This document shows, piece after piece, positions 12,952-19,537 of a stretch of 22,375 nucleotides of DNA. The translations under genes were made by a program, and so were the position numbers. Under the pieces are notes generated by a model that worked only from the letters and a program-made list of their open reading frames with translations, did not search any database and had not been told where the DNA came from. The stretch is from a virus. Each line of letters begins with the position of its first letter. Within the stretch, counting starts at the first letter, position 1. The stretch covers positions 1-22,375 of the IMG/VR virus record IMGVR_UViG_3300009176_000082; one strand, 5' to 3'.

Positions 12952-13409
12952 TGGGCGTCCTGCGAGTCAAGGTCAACGGGCAATGGATCGACATCGGGTC
13001 CGGCGCGCCATCGGCCGGTGCGGTGTACGGCGTCAACCACTACGTTGCGCAGCTCGGCCCGTCGACCGTGATCCCGTCCGGCACGCCGGTCGTGTTGGGA
13101 ACGATCAACATGCCCGCCTCGCCCGCAGGGACGCTGCTCGACATCGGCTGGGTCGGCTACATGAACCAGGGCACGGGCGGCACCGGCTCGACGTTCCTCA
13201 CCGTGCGAGTCAACGGCGTCGACCAGTACCCGACCGTGGTGGTCGGTGACCGGGTCCAGTTGGAGTCGTACTGCGGTCGCTGCCTCGCTGCGGCCCCGGC
13301 GAACGTCGCCTACACGGTCACGCTCGTCGGGGTGAAGGCGTCGGCCGGTGGCACCATCCAAGCGCAGGGCAGCAACACGCTCCTAACCGTCGTGTCGTAC
13401 CGGCCGTGA
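12951..13409 (+). CDS. tail fibre/tip protein with MGVL...GxW module (152 aa)
   Basis: This is the third gene in a row starting with the module, here MGVLRVKVNGQWIDIGSG, again with a TGATG overlap. It lacks the WYDTDA linker; the module passes directly into a compact beta domain (YGVNHYVAQLGPSTVIPSG, LLDIGWVGYMNQGTGGTGS, FLTVRVNGVDQYPTVVVGD, YTVTLVGVKASAGGTIQAQ). The DNA around the GQW(V/I)DIG segment is nearly identical to the previous gene, so recent duplication or recombination of the module is likely. Function beyond a structural tail role is unknown. Confidence 0.7.
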   Translation: MGVLRVKVNGQWIDIGSGAPSAGAVYGVNHYVAQLGPSTVIPSGTPVVLGTINMPASPAGTLLDIGWVGYMNQGTGGTGSTFLTVRVNGVDQYPTVVVGDRVQLESYCGRCLAAAPANVAYTVTLVGVKASAGGTIQAQGSNTLLTVVSYRP

Positions 13410-13411
13410 TC

Positions 13412-13417
13412 TAGGCT
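13412..13417 (+). promoter_or_regulatory. putative leaderless -10 (TAGGCT) of minor tail gene
   Basis: TAGGCT is 8 bases before the ATG at 13426. A weak GAGG is too close to the ATG (2 bases) to act as a normal ribosome site. Confidence 0.45.
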
Positions 13418-13425
13418 GCGAGGCC

Positions 13426-13977
13426 ATGACCAAGGAGACGCCCGTCTGGTTGCAAGGCGGCACGTATCCCGCTCGCCTCGACCGCTACTTCGTCGAGGAA
13501 GTCATGCGCCGCCAGAACCGGGTCTTCCGTGGCCTGCTCGTCTCGCAGCGGGCCGGTGGGGCCACGCAAGGGATCGACGTGTCGGCGGGGTCGTGCGCGA
13601 TCCTCGGCACGTCCCAAGCGGACCAGGGCATGTACTTCATGCGGTCGACCGCGGTCGAGCAGATCGGTCCCGGCGCTGCGTTCCCACCGACGCCAGGGGC
13701 GAACCGAACCGACACGGTCATCGCCCACGTCAACGACCCGCAAGCAGGCGGCGCGGCGGGCAACAACTGGACGATCGAAGTGATCCCCGGTGGCACTTCG
13801 CTGCCGACCAACTGCCTCGTGTTGGCAACCATCGCACGCACTCCATCCGAACCGTCGATCCTCAACGCTGCGATCACCGACATGCGCCCTCTCGGCGAGT
13901 GGGCATGGACCGTGAGCACGGCTGCGCCAGGGTCGACACGAGGCGTGCCTGGCGACCTGTGGGTCGTCTGCCCGTAG
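13426..13977 (+). CDS. minor tail protein (baseplate/fibre-base type)
   Basis: This 183-residue protein has the pattern of a common actinophage minor tail family: N-terminal LDRYFVEEVMRRQNRVFRG, then GIDVSAGSCAILGTSQADQG, NRTDTVIAHVNDPQAGG, NNWTIEVIPGGTSLPTNCLV and LATIARTPSEPSILNAAITD with a closing MRPLGEW. Related proteins have a beta-sandwich core and sit at the tail tip between hub and fibres. It stands 16 bases after the previous stop with its own putative -10, and 3 bases before the next gene. The identification is from remembered family pattern. Confidence 0.72.
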   Translation: MTKETPVWLQGGTYPARLDRYFVEEVMRRQNRVFRGLLVSQRAGGATQGIDVSAGSCAILGTSQADQGMYFMRSTAVEQIGPGAAFPPTPGANRTDTVIAHVNDPQAGGAAGNNWTIEVIPGGTSLPTNCLVLATIARTPSEPSILNAAITDMRPLGEWAWTVSTAAPGSTRGVPGDLWVVCP

Positions 13978-13980
13978 CCG

Positions 13981-15714
13981 ATGCCGTACGCACCGGGGAA
14001 GTCGATCTATGGGTTTCCGAAGGAAACGGACGGGTCGCTCGCGCGGCTCGCCGCGGCGTTCCACGCGGTCAAGCCAGGGGCCACCCTGTACTCCCCGGCG
14101 ACGTACGTGTACCAGTGGTGCTCGACCGGATGGGAACTCGTGTGGGGCGCGACCGTCAACCCGCCCACGAGCGTCACCGCCGCCTACGTTGCGGCTGGCA
14201 CCAAGGTCACCGTCTCGTGGGCCGCTCCGGTGCCGAACCTGGCCACGTCGTACACGGTGCGCCGCTCCGATGGCCTGATCGTCGCGCAAGGCGTGACGGC
14301 CCTCACGGTCGATGACGATGCGGCGCTGCTCGGCTCGTCGTCGTACACGGTCGAGGCGGTCAGCGGTTCGGTCGTGTCGACCAGGACGGCGAGCAACACG
14401 GTCACGGTCGACATGCTTCCGGCGACCGCTACCGCGACCGTGGCGGGCGAAACGATTGTCGTGTCGTGGACCCCGAACGTTGCGCAGGGCGAACCCGACC
14501 AGTGGCGGATCTACAACGCCACGGACGGCGGCTGGCTCTCGGGTCTGCTGCCAGGCTCGCAACGATCGTTCACGACGGTGGCGATGACGCCGGGTCGCAC
14601 GTTCACGGTCGGCGTCTACCCGTACCTGTCGGGCGCTCAGGGCAACGGGCGCAACACGAACACGGTCGGCATCATCCCCCGTCCGACGCAACCGCAGTCG
14701 TTGGTGGCGTCGGGCATCTCCAACCTGGCCTACACGTTCAACGGACCTGCTGCCGGGGTCGCCACGAGCTACGACCTCGACTACTACATCTCGTCGTGGG
14801 TGCCGTGGAAGTACGGCATCACCAGCGGTGGCCCGCACAACCTCGGCACGACCTCGTGCGCCTACGTGCGCTCTCGGACCAACGCGCCAGGCGGCACCTC
14901 GGCGTGGACGCAGACGGGTCCGACGTGCCCCGTGAACGACGTGACCGGCCCGCCGTCGACCGCCGTGTCGGTCGGCGCATGGGACATCGGCCAGGCGGCC
15001 CTCAACGTCTCGTGGCCGTCGCACTACGACTCGTCGGGCAACGGGATCACCCGCTTGCAGTACTCGATCAATGGCGGCGGCTGGACCGAGCAGAACGTCG
15101 TCTATCCGGCTGGCCCCGCATGGTCGGGTTTGACTGGCGGGTTCGGTCGAGGCGTCCAAGTCAGCTTCCGGCTTCGCATGACCGACGCGCTGGGGAACGA
15201 GACGTACGGGCCTGCGTCCGGCAACGTGTGGACGAGGCCGCTCGGCGGGGCGATCGCCTACCCGAACCTCTCCAAGACTTGGGGCGCTCAATCCGGTTGG
15301 GGCTGGCTCGGCAACGACCGGGTCATCGGCGGCAACTACGGCGGTAACGAGAACTACGGGTTCTGGTTCTACGGCACCCAGATCAGCGACCTCTGCAAGG
15401 GCCACACGCCCGACCGCATGTACTTCTGGTCGCAGAAAGTCTCGGGCCTCTCGTCGGCCGGGAACGCCTACATCGCCTGGCACAACGCGGCCTACTACGA
15501 CGGCGGCGTCCCTGGCGTCGGCGATGTCTTCCACGCCCCGAACCTCGGCACGGCTGCCGACAACACCCAGTTCGGCGCAGGCTGGTACCCGGGGTTCGCC
15601 AACGGCACCTACCGCGGGGCGTGCGTGATCGGCAACGGGCAACCGTTCAAGGCGCTGTACGGCATGTCCGAGGCGGGCAGCTCGGGAGCGATCACGATCT
15701 ACTTCGACCAGTAG
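13981..15714 (+). CDS. minor tail protein with FnIII repeats and C-terminal adhesin domain
   Basis: This 577-residue protein begins with a short region (residues 1-57, YVYQWCSTGWELVWG), followed by three or four fibronectin type III-like domains: about 59-145 (PPTSVTAAYVAAGTKVTVSW...), 146-235 (ETIVVSWTPN...), 236-322 (PTQPQSLVASGISNLAYTF) and 323-418 (ALNVSWPSHYDSSGNGI, VSFRLRMTDALGNETYG). The C-terminal ~150 residues (WGAQSGWGWLGNDRV, YGFWFYGTQISDL, FANGTYRGACVIGN, SSGAITIYFDQ) match, from memory, a domain ending many actinophage tail proteins; receptor binding is likely. The stop abuts the stop of the convergent minus-strand gene with no bases between. Confidence 0.85.
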   Translation: MPYAPGKSIYGFPKETDGSLARLAAAFHAVKPGATLYSPATYVYQWCSTGWELVWGATVNPPTSVTAAYVAAGTKVTVSWAAPVPNLATSYTVRRSDGLIVAQGVTALTVDDDAALLGSSSYTVEAVSGSVVSTRTASNTVTVDMLPATATATVAGETIVVSWTPNVAQGEPDQWRIYNATDGGWLSGLLPGSQRSFTTVAMTPGRTFTVGVYPYLSGAQGNGRNTNTVGIIPRPTQPQSLVASGISNLAYTFNGPAAGVATSYDLDYYISSWVPWKYGITSGGPHNLGTTSCAYVRSRTNAPGGTSAWTQTGPTCPVNDVTGPPSTAVSVGAWDIGQAALNVSWPSHYDSSGNGITRLQYSINGGGWTEQNVVYPAGPAWSGLTGGFGRGVQVSFRLRMTDALGNETYGPASGNVWTRPLGGAIAYPNLSKTWGAQSGWGWLGNDRVIGGNYGGNENYGFWFYGTQISDLCKGHTPDRMYFWSQKVSGLSSAGNAYIAWHNAAYYDGGVPGVGDVFHAPNLGTAADNTQFGAGWYPGFANGTYRGACVIGNGQPFKALYGMSEAGSSGAITIYFDQ

Positions 15715-16014
15715 CTACCCGACCCACAGCGACACTTCCCAGTCCTCGCCAGCAGCGAGCGCCGTCCAGATGTGACCCACGGCAACGACCGAGAACACGA
15801 GGCCCCGCCGTTCGGCCTGCCGGTAGGCCTCGCCGATCTTCATCAGCCACTCGGTCTGCTGCTCGGACCATTGCCGATGCGTGCCGGATCCGCGTGCCCC
15901 GATCTCGGGCCAGATCGCCCCGCAGCGCGACCAGTAGTCGAGCTGGCGGAACGACAGGCCCGTCAGGACGGCGACCTCGTCGGTCGAGTAGTAGCCGGTC
16001 GTGGTCGTGGTCAT
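15715..16014 (-). CDS. MerR-like helix-turn-helix protein
   Basis: This 99-residue protein has a MerR-type winged helix: YYSTDEVAVLTGLSFRQLDYW followed by GAIWPEIGARGSGTHRQWSE (about residues 8-50), then a helix KIGEAYRQAERRG and a short C-terminal strand region. Phages use such single-domain proteins as regulators or excisionases; nothing here chooses between them. The ATG at 16014 is preferred to one 11 codons upstream because it overlaps the preceding stop (ATGA) and has GGAGG eight bases before it. It is the last gene of the minus-strand operon. Its stop directly touches the stop of the plus-strand fibre gene. Confidence 0.8.
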   Translation of the reverse strand: MTTTTTGYYSTDEVAVLTGLSFRQLDYWSRCGAIWPEIGARGSGTHRQWSEQQTEWLMKIGEAYRQAERRGLVFSVVAVGHIWTALAAGEDWEVSLWVG

Positions 16015-16277
16015 CGCTTCTTCCTCCATCGAGCTGCCTGTGGACAAGTGGCGAAGTGGCTGGTGTAACGGTACGGCGTGGCCTGCGTTCCTGTGGACGG
16101 GTTATATGCAACCACGGGCAACGGCAAACCCGGTGGACGCTCGACCCAGTCGACGATCCCGAGGTTGCCACCCTCGACCGCTTCGACGTTGAGGGGCATC
16201 TGCTTCTTCGTCGTCAACGACTCGACCCAGCGGATCGGCGCGCCGCACGACCCGCAGTTCCCATCGGACCTCAGCAC
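16011..16277 (-). CDS. small zinc-ribbon protein (88 aa)
   Basis: GTG start at 16277 overlaps the end of the upstream gene by seven bases. The protein has CGSCGAPIRWVESLTTKKQM near the N-terminus and YRYTSHFATCPQAARWRKKR at the C-terminus; the CxxC and the SHFATC (His, Cys) would together make one zinc site. MPLNVEAVEGGNLGIVDW lies between. Small proteins of this form, with CxxCxAPIxW and SHFATCPxA, occur in many actinophages with no known function. A nucleic-acid or protein binding role is only an inference. Confidence 0.72.
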   Translation of the reverse strand: MLRSDGNCGSCGAPIRWVESLTTKKQMPLNVEAVEGGNLGIVDWVERPPGLPLPVVAYNPSTGTQATPYRYTSHFATCPQAARWRKKR

Positions 16278-16504
16278 GGGATGACCAGCTCGTAGCGGGC
16301 GTGTCGAGTCTCGGCCAGGTGCCGGTCCTCGGACGCCGAGGTCGTGAACTCGACCCGGCACTCGGCGCAGCGAGTCCGGTACGGACCACCAGCCTCGTGC
16401 TTGGTGGTCCGTACCCTCGTCCTCCCAGCGACCCGTCCGCTGCCAGGTGGGACTCCTATGCCGAGGCGCTTGGCCTCCTCGGCGGTCAGCCGTGCAGCCG
16501 TCAT
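16271..16504 (-). CDS. small C2H2-type zinc finger protein (77 aa)
   Basis: The protein starts MTAARLTAEEAKRLGIG and has a C2H2-like finger with exact C-X2-C-X12-H-X5-H spacing (CAECRVEFTTSASEDRHLAE then TRHARYEL). A basic stretch (SGRVAGRTRVRTTKHEAGG) precedes the finger. ATG at 16504 overlaps the previous stop (ATGA). Single C2H2-like fingers are known in small phage proteins; DNA binding is plausible but not shown. No specific family is recognised. Confidence 0.7.
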   Translation of the reverse strand: MTAARLTAEEAKRLGIGVPPGSGRVAGRTRVRTTKHEAGGPYRTRCAECRVEFTTSASEDRHLAETRHARYELVIPC

Positions 16505-16719
16505 CGGCCTCGCCGGTCGAACGCACGCAACGCCGACACGAGCGTCTCCTCCGCAGCGACCAACACCTTGAGCTCTGCGAACAGGTCGAGCTTGTCCTGG
16601 CGGCGTTGCTTCAACGTGAGCTGGATGTCGGCGAGGTCTTGGCGCAGGGTCGCTTCGATGGCGTCGAGCGGATCGTCCGGCTCGGCGGCCTCGACCAGGT
16701 GCAGTCCGTCGTCACTCAT
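16501..16719 (-). CDS. small coiled-coil protein (72 aa), unknown function
   Basis: The protein is MSDDGLHLVEAAEPDDPLDA followed by a long helix (ATLRQDLADIQLTLKQRRQD and LDLFAELKVLVAAEETLVSA) with heptad-like Leu spacing, ending RAFDRRGR. A short coiled coil is the only structural prediction that can be made. The gene overlaps the upstream one by eight bases and the downstream one by four, so it clearly belongs to the operon. No function can be assigned. Confidence 0.68.
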   Translation of the reverse strand: MSDDGLHLVEAAEPDDPLDAIEATLRQDLADIQLTLKQRRQDKLDLFAELKVLVAAEETLVSALRAFDRRGR

Positions 16720-17089
16720 CGCTGCCCTCCCCGTCCAAGTCGAGTCGCTGGATGCCCTTGGCCTTCTCGATCGCCAGGCGTTGAGCTTCCAACACGTCGC
16801 TGACCAGCTCGGGCGACACGACCGTCGCGGTGCCAGCACGCAACGTGTGGACCCGGCGCAGGGCATCGACCCCGGTGAGGCCCTGGTAGTCGACCCTCGA
16901 CACCTGACACTCGAGAACGACGTACACGGTGTCGCCCAAGTGGTACTCGGCTGGGTCGACGAGCATCGCATCGCTGAGGCCGTCACCGGCGTTCGTGACC
17001 TTGATGCTCGACTGCAGCACGTCTCGGCCCTCAAACGACGAGAGGGCCTCTACGGGGTTCTTAGCTGGGTTTCTGGATGTTCGGGCCAA
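16712..17089 (-). CDS. hypothetical phage protein (125 aa), TTG start
   Basis: The start is TTG at 17089, supported by a perfect AAGGAGG (17101-17095) five bases upstream; no better start exists nearby. The protein contains FEGRDVLQSSIKVTNAGDGL, DPAEYHLGDTVYVVLECQV, ALRRVHTLRAGTATVVSPEL and an ending helix VLEAQRLAIEKAKG. Similar sequences with NAGDGLS and GDxVYVVL occur as hypothetical proteins in actinophages near recombination genes, as far as I recall. Function is unknown. It follows a 69-base gap, the only break inside the minus-strand operon. Confidence 0.7.
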   Translation of the reverse strand: MARTSRNPAKNPVEALSSFEGRDVLQSSIKVTNAGDGLSDAMLVDPAEYHLGDTVYVVLECQVSRVDYQGLTGVDALRRVHTLRAGTATVVSPELVSDVLEAQRLAIEKAKGIQRLDLDGEGSDE

Positions 17090-17158
17090 CGTGGCCTCCT
17101 TCTGGTTTGAACGCAGCAGAGGCGCATATAGGCCCCGATGCGGCGCATGTGGTGGGAA

Positions 17159-17584
17159 TCACGGGAGATACGACCGTGCGGCGTTGGTCGCTTCCCAGAC
17201 TTGGGCGTCGACCCCGGCACGGGTCCGGCGCTCGACCGGGGCACCGGCCGCGGTGAACATCGCCCGCGCCCATCCCCCGGTCACCAGCTCGATCCGGCGA
17301 GGCCGAACCGATGACGGGTTCATGGCGAGGCCCGTGGCGATCTCCTCGTCCGTGCGACCATCCCTGGCCGACCGCAAGTAGTTCAGCACCCTGGCCCGCT
17401 GCGTCCCGGTCCGCGGGTACACGGCGAGCGCCGCATTGCGGCTCGTGGCCGAGTGCGCTTGGAAGCGACCGAGATGGTTCGTGTCGGGCGGCTCCCAGAC
17501 GAAGCACGGCCCGTCGAGACGATGCACGGTCCCGAGCGTGCACGGCGACCCGCACACGCACGTCGGTTCGTCGAAGAGCGTCAC
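17159..17584 (-). CDS. winged-helix DNA-binding protein with N-terminal Cys cluster
   Basis: The GTG at 17584 overlaps the upstream stop (GTGA). The 141-residue protein begins MTLFDEPTCVCGSPCTLG, a Cys cluster (C-x-C-x3-C, later another Cys) that may bind metal. From about residue 55 a helix-turn-helix follows: YPRTGTQRARVLNYLRSARD, GRTDEEIATGLAMNPSSVRP and RRIELVTGGWARAM, which is a typical winged helix recognition pattern. Such proteins are common next to phage recombination genes and probably regulate early transcription. No catalytic motif is seen. Confidence 0.75.
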   Translation of the reverse strand: MTLFDEPTCVCGSPCTLGTVHRLDGPCFVWEPPDTNHLGRFQAHSATSRNAALAVYPRTGTQRARVLNYLRSARDGRTDEEIATGLAMNPSSVRPRRIELVTGGWARAMFTAAGAPVERRTRAGVDAQVWEATNAARSYLP

Positions 17585-18207
17585 GACTTGGCCTCCGAGG
17601 ACGGCGGCTTCAACCAGTCCAACACCCACTCAAGTGCTTCCCCGTGCTTCGACACCGGCAGGTCGACCAGGCCCATCCCGAACCGCTGCCGGAACTCGTT
17701 GCGCAACTCGACCTGCACGTCCACCGGCGCAGCGTTGATCGTCTCGCGGATCCGTTCCTCCGCGCCGGACCTCGACCCGGTCGCCTGCTGGTGGCGCAAC
17801 TCGTCGGTCGCCGCCTTCGCATCGTCATCGTCGACTGCCATCGTGAACAGGGTGACGAGGGCGTAGCGGCGCAGATACGTCAACGCCCCGCCCAACGCTT
17901 GCGGGTCACGGAGCTGCGGCAACCGGATCGGGTCGAACGTGATCCACTCGCCGGACGTGTGCAGCAACGTCGTGCGGATCGACAGCTCCCCATCGACCGA
18001 GGTCGGCACTTGGAACGGTCGCAACCCGTTCTCCTCGCAGACCCGTTTCACTTCGCCCAGCACGTCGGTCAGGTCGGCGTACGTGTACTTGTACTTCCCC
18101 GTGTCGACCTCATTGGTCTTGCGGACGATCTGCACGAGGCCGAGCGCCGCCCAGAACGCGGTGACGGCCTGGCCTCCCGGCTCGCTCGTGGTGAACGGCG
18201 CGGTCAT
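17581..18207 (-). CDS. ERF-like single-strand annealing recombinase
   Basis: This 208-residue protein resembles the ERF family of phage annealing proteins, which pair complementary single strands in phage recombination and replication. Typical parts are YKYTYADLTDVLGEVKRVCE followed by ENGLRPFQVP, TSGEWITFDPIRL, and ALGGALTYLRRYALVTLFTM followed by the acidic DDDDAKAA. A short C-terminal domain (EERIRETINAAPVDVQVELR) follows. The ATG at 18207 overlaps the upstream stop (ATGA). No separate exonuclease partner is seen in the window. The upstream unknown gene may be a functional companion because of the tight overlap. Confidence 0.85.
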   Translation of the reverse strand: MTAPFTTSEPGGQAVTAFWAALGLVQIVRKTNEVDTGKYKYTYADLTDVLGEVKRVCEENGLRPFQVPTSVDGELSIRTTLLHTSGEWITFDPIRLPQLRDPQALGGALTYLRRYALVTLFTMAVDDDDAKAATDELRHQQATGSRSGAEERIRETINAAPVDVQVELRNEFRQRFGMGLVDLPVSKHGEALEWVLDWLKPPSSEAKS

Positions 18208-18884
18208 GGCTGGCTCCACGTCGAAGCCTTGACCGGCTCGCCTCGATGCGGCGTGCGGACGGCGTTGTCGGCGAACCGAACGGACGGCACCTTCGCCGGT
18301 CGACCGTTGTCGTCCTCGGTGAACTCGCACCAGTCGTCGGGGTCGAGGCCGATCGCCCGCAGGCCCGTGAGCTTCCACGACGGGGTCAGGACGGCGAGCA
18401 GGCGCACGGCCAAGTCCTCCGCGGTGAACGCTTCGCCAGTCTCGGTGTTGATCAGGTGCTCGCACCCGAACGCTCGCAGCGCCGCTGGCAGCAGATCCTC
18501 GTGTCGCCAGGCGTGCCGGTCGTACGAGTTCGACGCCTCCAAGACGGCCACGCCTTCGATGACGAGACGCCGGACCTCGTACTGGGCGAGCGATGCCGCG
18601 GTCGCCGTGTTGAGCGTGGCCCGCACGAACCGCATATCGGCGAGCAGCGCATCGAGTCGTGCGAGCGCCTGGCCGGTAGCGATCGGGTCGTCCCGGTACT
18701 GGTCGACCTCGGCGTCCATCGCCATGAAGAAGCGGCGCAACGCTTCGACCCAGTCGGGCGCTGCGGTCGAGCTGGCGACGAGAGCGGTCGCTGCTGGCAC
18801 CGTCCAATCGGATCGGTGGCTGTTGGGAACGTGTCTCGACTTGACCCCGTAATGGTCGAGGGTGGCGGGAACGTTGGCGGTCAT
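18204..18884 (-). CDS. hypothetical recombination-associated protein (226 aa)
   Basis: First gene of the minus-strand operon, overlapping the ERF-like gene (ATGA). The ATG at 18884 has AGGAGG four bases upstream. A longer in-frame start at 18953 would add 23 residues and has a TACGAT hexamer five bases before it, so two forms are possible. Sequence features are a helix-rich middle (EALRRFFMAMDAEVDQYRDD, LDALLADMRFVRATLNTATA), VRRLVIEGVAVLEASNSYDR with RHEDLLPAALRAFG, and a late GLRAIGLDPDDWCEFTED motif. Proteins with this pattern sit next to phage annealing recombinases but have no known activity. Confidence 0.72.
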   Translation of the reverse strand: MTANVPATLDHYGVKSRHVPNSHRSDWTVPAATALVASSTAAPDWVEALRRFFMAMDAEVDQYRDDPIATGQALARLDALLADMRFVRATLNTATAASLAQYEVRRLVIEGVAVLEASNSYDRHAWRHEDLLPAALRAFGCEHLINTETGEAFTAEDLAVRLLAVLTPSWKLTGLRAIGLDPDDWCEFTEDDNGRPAKVPSVRFADNAVRTPHRGEPVKASTWSQP

Positions 18885-18927
18885 GTGGCCTCCTGAGCTG
18901 GTCGGTGGATTGGATTGCTCGTAGGCG

Positions 18928-18933
18928 ATCCTA
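18928..18933 (-). promoter_or_regulatory. putative -10 (TAGGAT) of minus-strand operon
   Basis: On the minus strand TAGGAT (18933-18928) would start transcription near 18921, giving a leader of about 37 bases that includes the AGGAGG of the 18884 start. No strong -35 is seen. Confidence 0.4.
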
Positions 18934-18958
18934 GTCGATGGGCGAGGGCGCATCGGCG

Positions 18959-18964
18959 ATCGTA
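18959..18964 (-). promoter_or_regulatory. putative second minus-strand -10 (TACGAT)
   Basis: TACGAT (18964-18959) lies five bases before the ATG at 18953, which is in frame with the 18884 gene. This is slightly closer than at other putative leaderless starts. A CTAG lies 11 bases further upstream instead of 7. Confidence 0.35.
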
Positions 18965-18987
18965 CGTAGCGACACCTAGGAATGACG

Positions 18988-19018
18988 GAGGGCCAGGCCG
19001 TTGACCGACCTGACCCTC
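18988..19018. other. inverted repeat in control region
   Basis: GAGGGCCAGG (18988-18997) and CCTGACCCTC (19009-19018) pair over 10 positions with one mismatch around an 11-base centre. It lies just upstream of the minus-strand promoters and may be an operator or RNA hairpin. Confidence 0.4.
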
Positions 19019-19157
19019 AAACGTCTGAGCAAACCAACCGAGCCGGGAACCACCCCGACGCTGCCGACCGCACGAAGCGATGACCGCATCATAGCCCGCA
19101 CTAGTCGTCGTTCGTCGAGTCGTTCGTGTCGAGTTCGCCACGCCCCGGCGAGCCGCC

Positions 19158-19163
19158 TACGAT
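19158..19163 (+). promoter_or_regulatory. orphan TACGAT -10 without a downstream gene
   Basis: The GCCTACGATCG context matches the early promoters, but there is no CTAG at the usual distance and no start codon 6-8 bases downstream. Transcription would begin near 19170, just before the AACCG repeats. Confidence 0.3.
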
Positions 19164-19411
19164 CGGCCCAGAGCAACCGAACCGAACCGACGCCATACGA
19201 ACGGCGGCGGCGTATCTCGTACCCGCCTCGACAGCGGTGCCCCTGGGTCAGAGCCAGCGTCGCAGCGCGCCCACACGTCGGCGAGGCGCGGCCAAGCGCG
19301 GCAAGATGCGGCCTGTCGAACACAGGTGAGGATGAGCAGGGGGATCTTTACCCGAGCGACGGTCGAGGCCGGAACGAAACGCTGCGAGCCACCCAGCCGC
19401 AAAGAGCACGG

Positions 19412-19426
19412 CGATCCGCAGGATCG
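19412..19426 (+). other. perfect short hairpin
   Basis: CGATCC and GGATCG pair around a 3-base loop (GCA). It lies 88 bases before the CTAG element of the 19538 gene; its role is unknown. Confidence 0.3.
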
Positions 19427-19514
19427 GCCAGGGACGATGAAACCGTCCGGCTCGACTCGGCGGCCACCGGCTCGACACCAAGTCTGCGACCGCGTTACGG
19501 GGCGCAAGAACGCC

Positions 19515-19531
19515 CTAGCTCGCCCTACGAT
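19515..19531 (+). promoter_or_regulatory. CTAG-N7-TACGAT promoter of zinc-knuckle gene
   Basis: CTAG at 19515-19518 and TACGAT at 19526-19531; the hexamer is 6 bases before the ATG at 19538. No Shine-Dalgarno sequence is present, so a leaderless mRNA is expected. Confidence 0.55.
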
Positions 19532-19537
19532 CGCTCG

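Larger units (their letters stand above)
18885..19537. other. divergent control region without a convincing gene
   Basis: About 650 bases separate the minus-strand operon from the plus-strand early genes. They hold two minus-strand -10 candidates, a 10-bp hairpin with one mismatch (18988-19018), a repeated TTCGT/TCGAG stretch near 19105-19137, an orphan TACGAT at 19158, three AACCG units at 19174-19188, a perfect short hairpin at 19412-19426, and the CTAG-N7-TACGAT promoter at 19515. Open frames here are Arg/Ser-rich and lack family features. Operators, a regulatory RNA or a replication origin are all possible; none is shown. Confidence 0.55.

Noticed and set aside
13411-15642. 743-residue open frame on the minus strand opposite the fibre genes
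   Set aside because: It is Arg/Val/Asp-rich shadow sequence; the sense strand has clear FnIII-like and tail domains.
9301-15714. Diversity-generating retroelement acting on fibre genes
   Set aside because: No reverse transcriptase gene and no template/variable repeat pair was seen in the window; fibre variation looks modular instead.
17311-18852. 513-residue plus-strand frame opposite the ERF-like operon
   Set aside because: The minus strand carries overlapping genes with recognisable motifs and Shine-Dalgarno sites; the plus frame is compositional.
19174-19188. AACCG repeats as replication iterons
   Set aside because: Only three 5-base units; too short and too few to claim an origin, so mentioned only as part of the control region.
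19001-19537. TTG-started extension of the zinc-knuckle gene over the control region
   Set aside because: The added 179 residues are Arg/Ser/Pro-rich without domain features, and a promoter motif lies 6 bases before the ATG at 19538.
18885-19537. tRNA genes or CRISPR array in the non-coding region
   Set aside because: No T-arm GGTTCRA-like sequence with acceptor pairing and no regularly spaced identical repeats were found.
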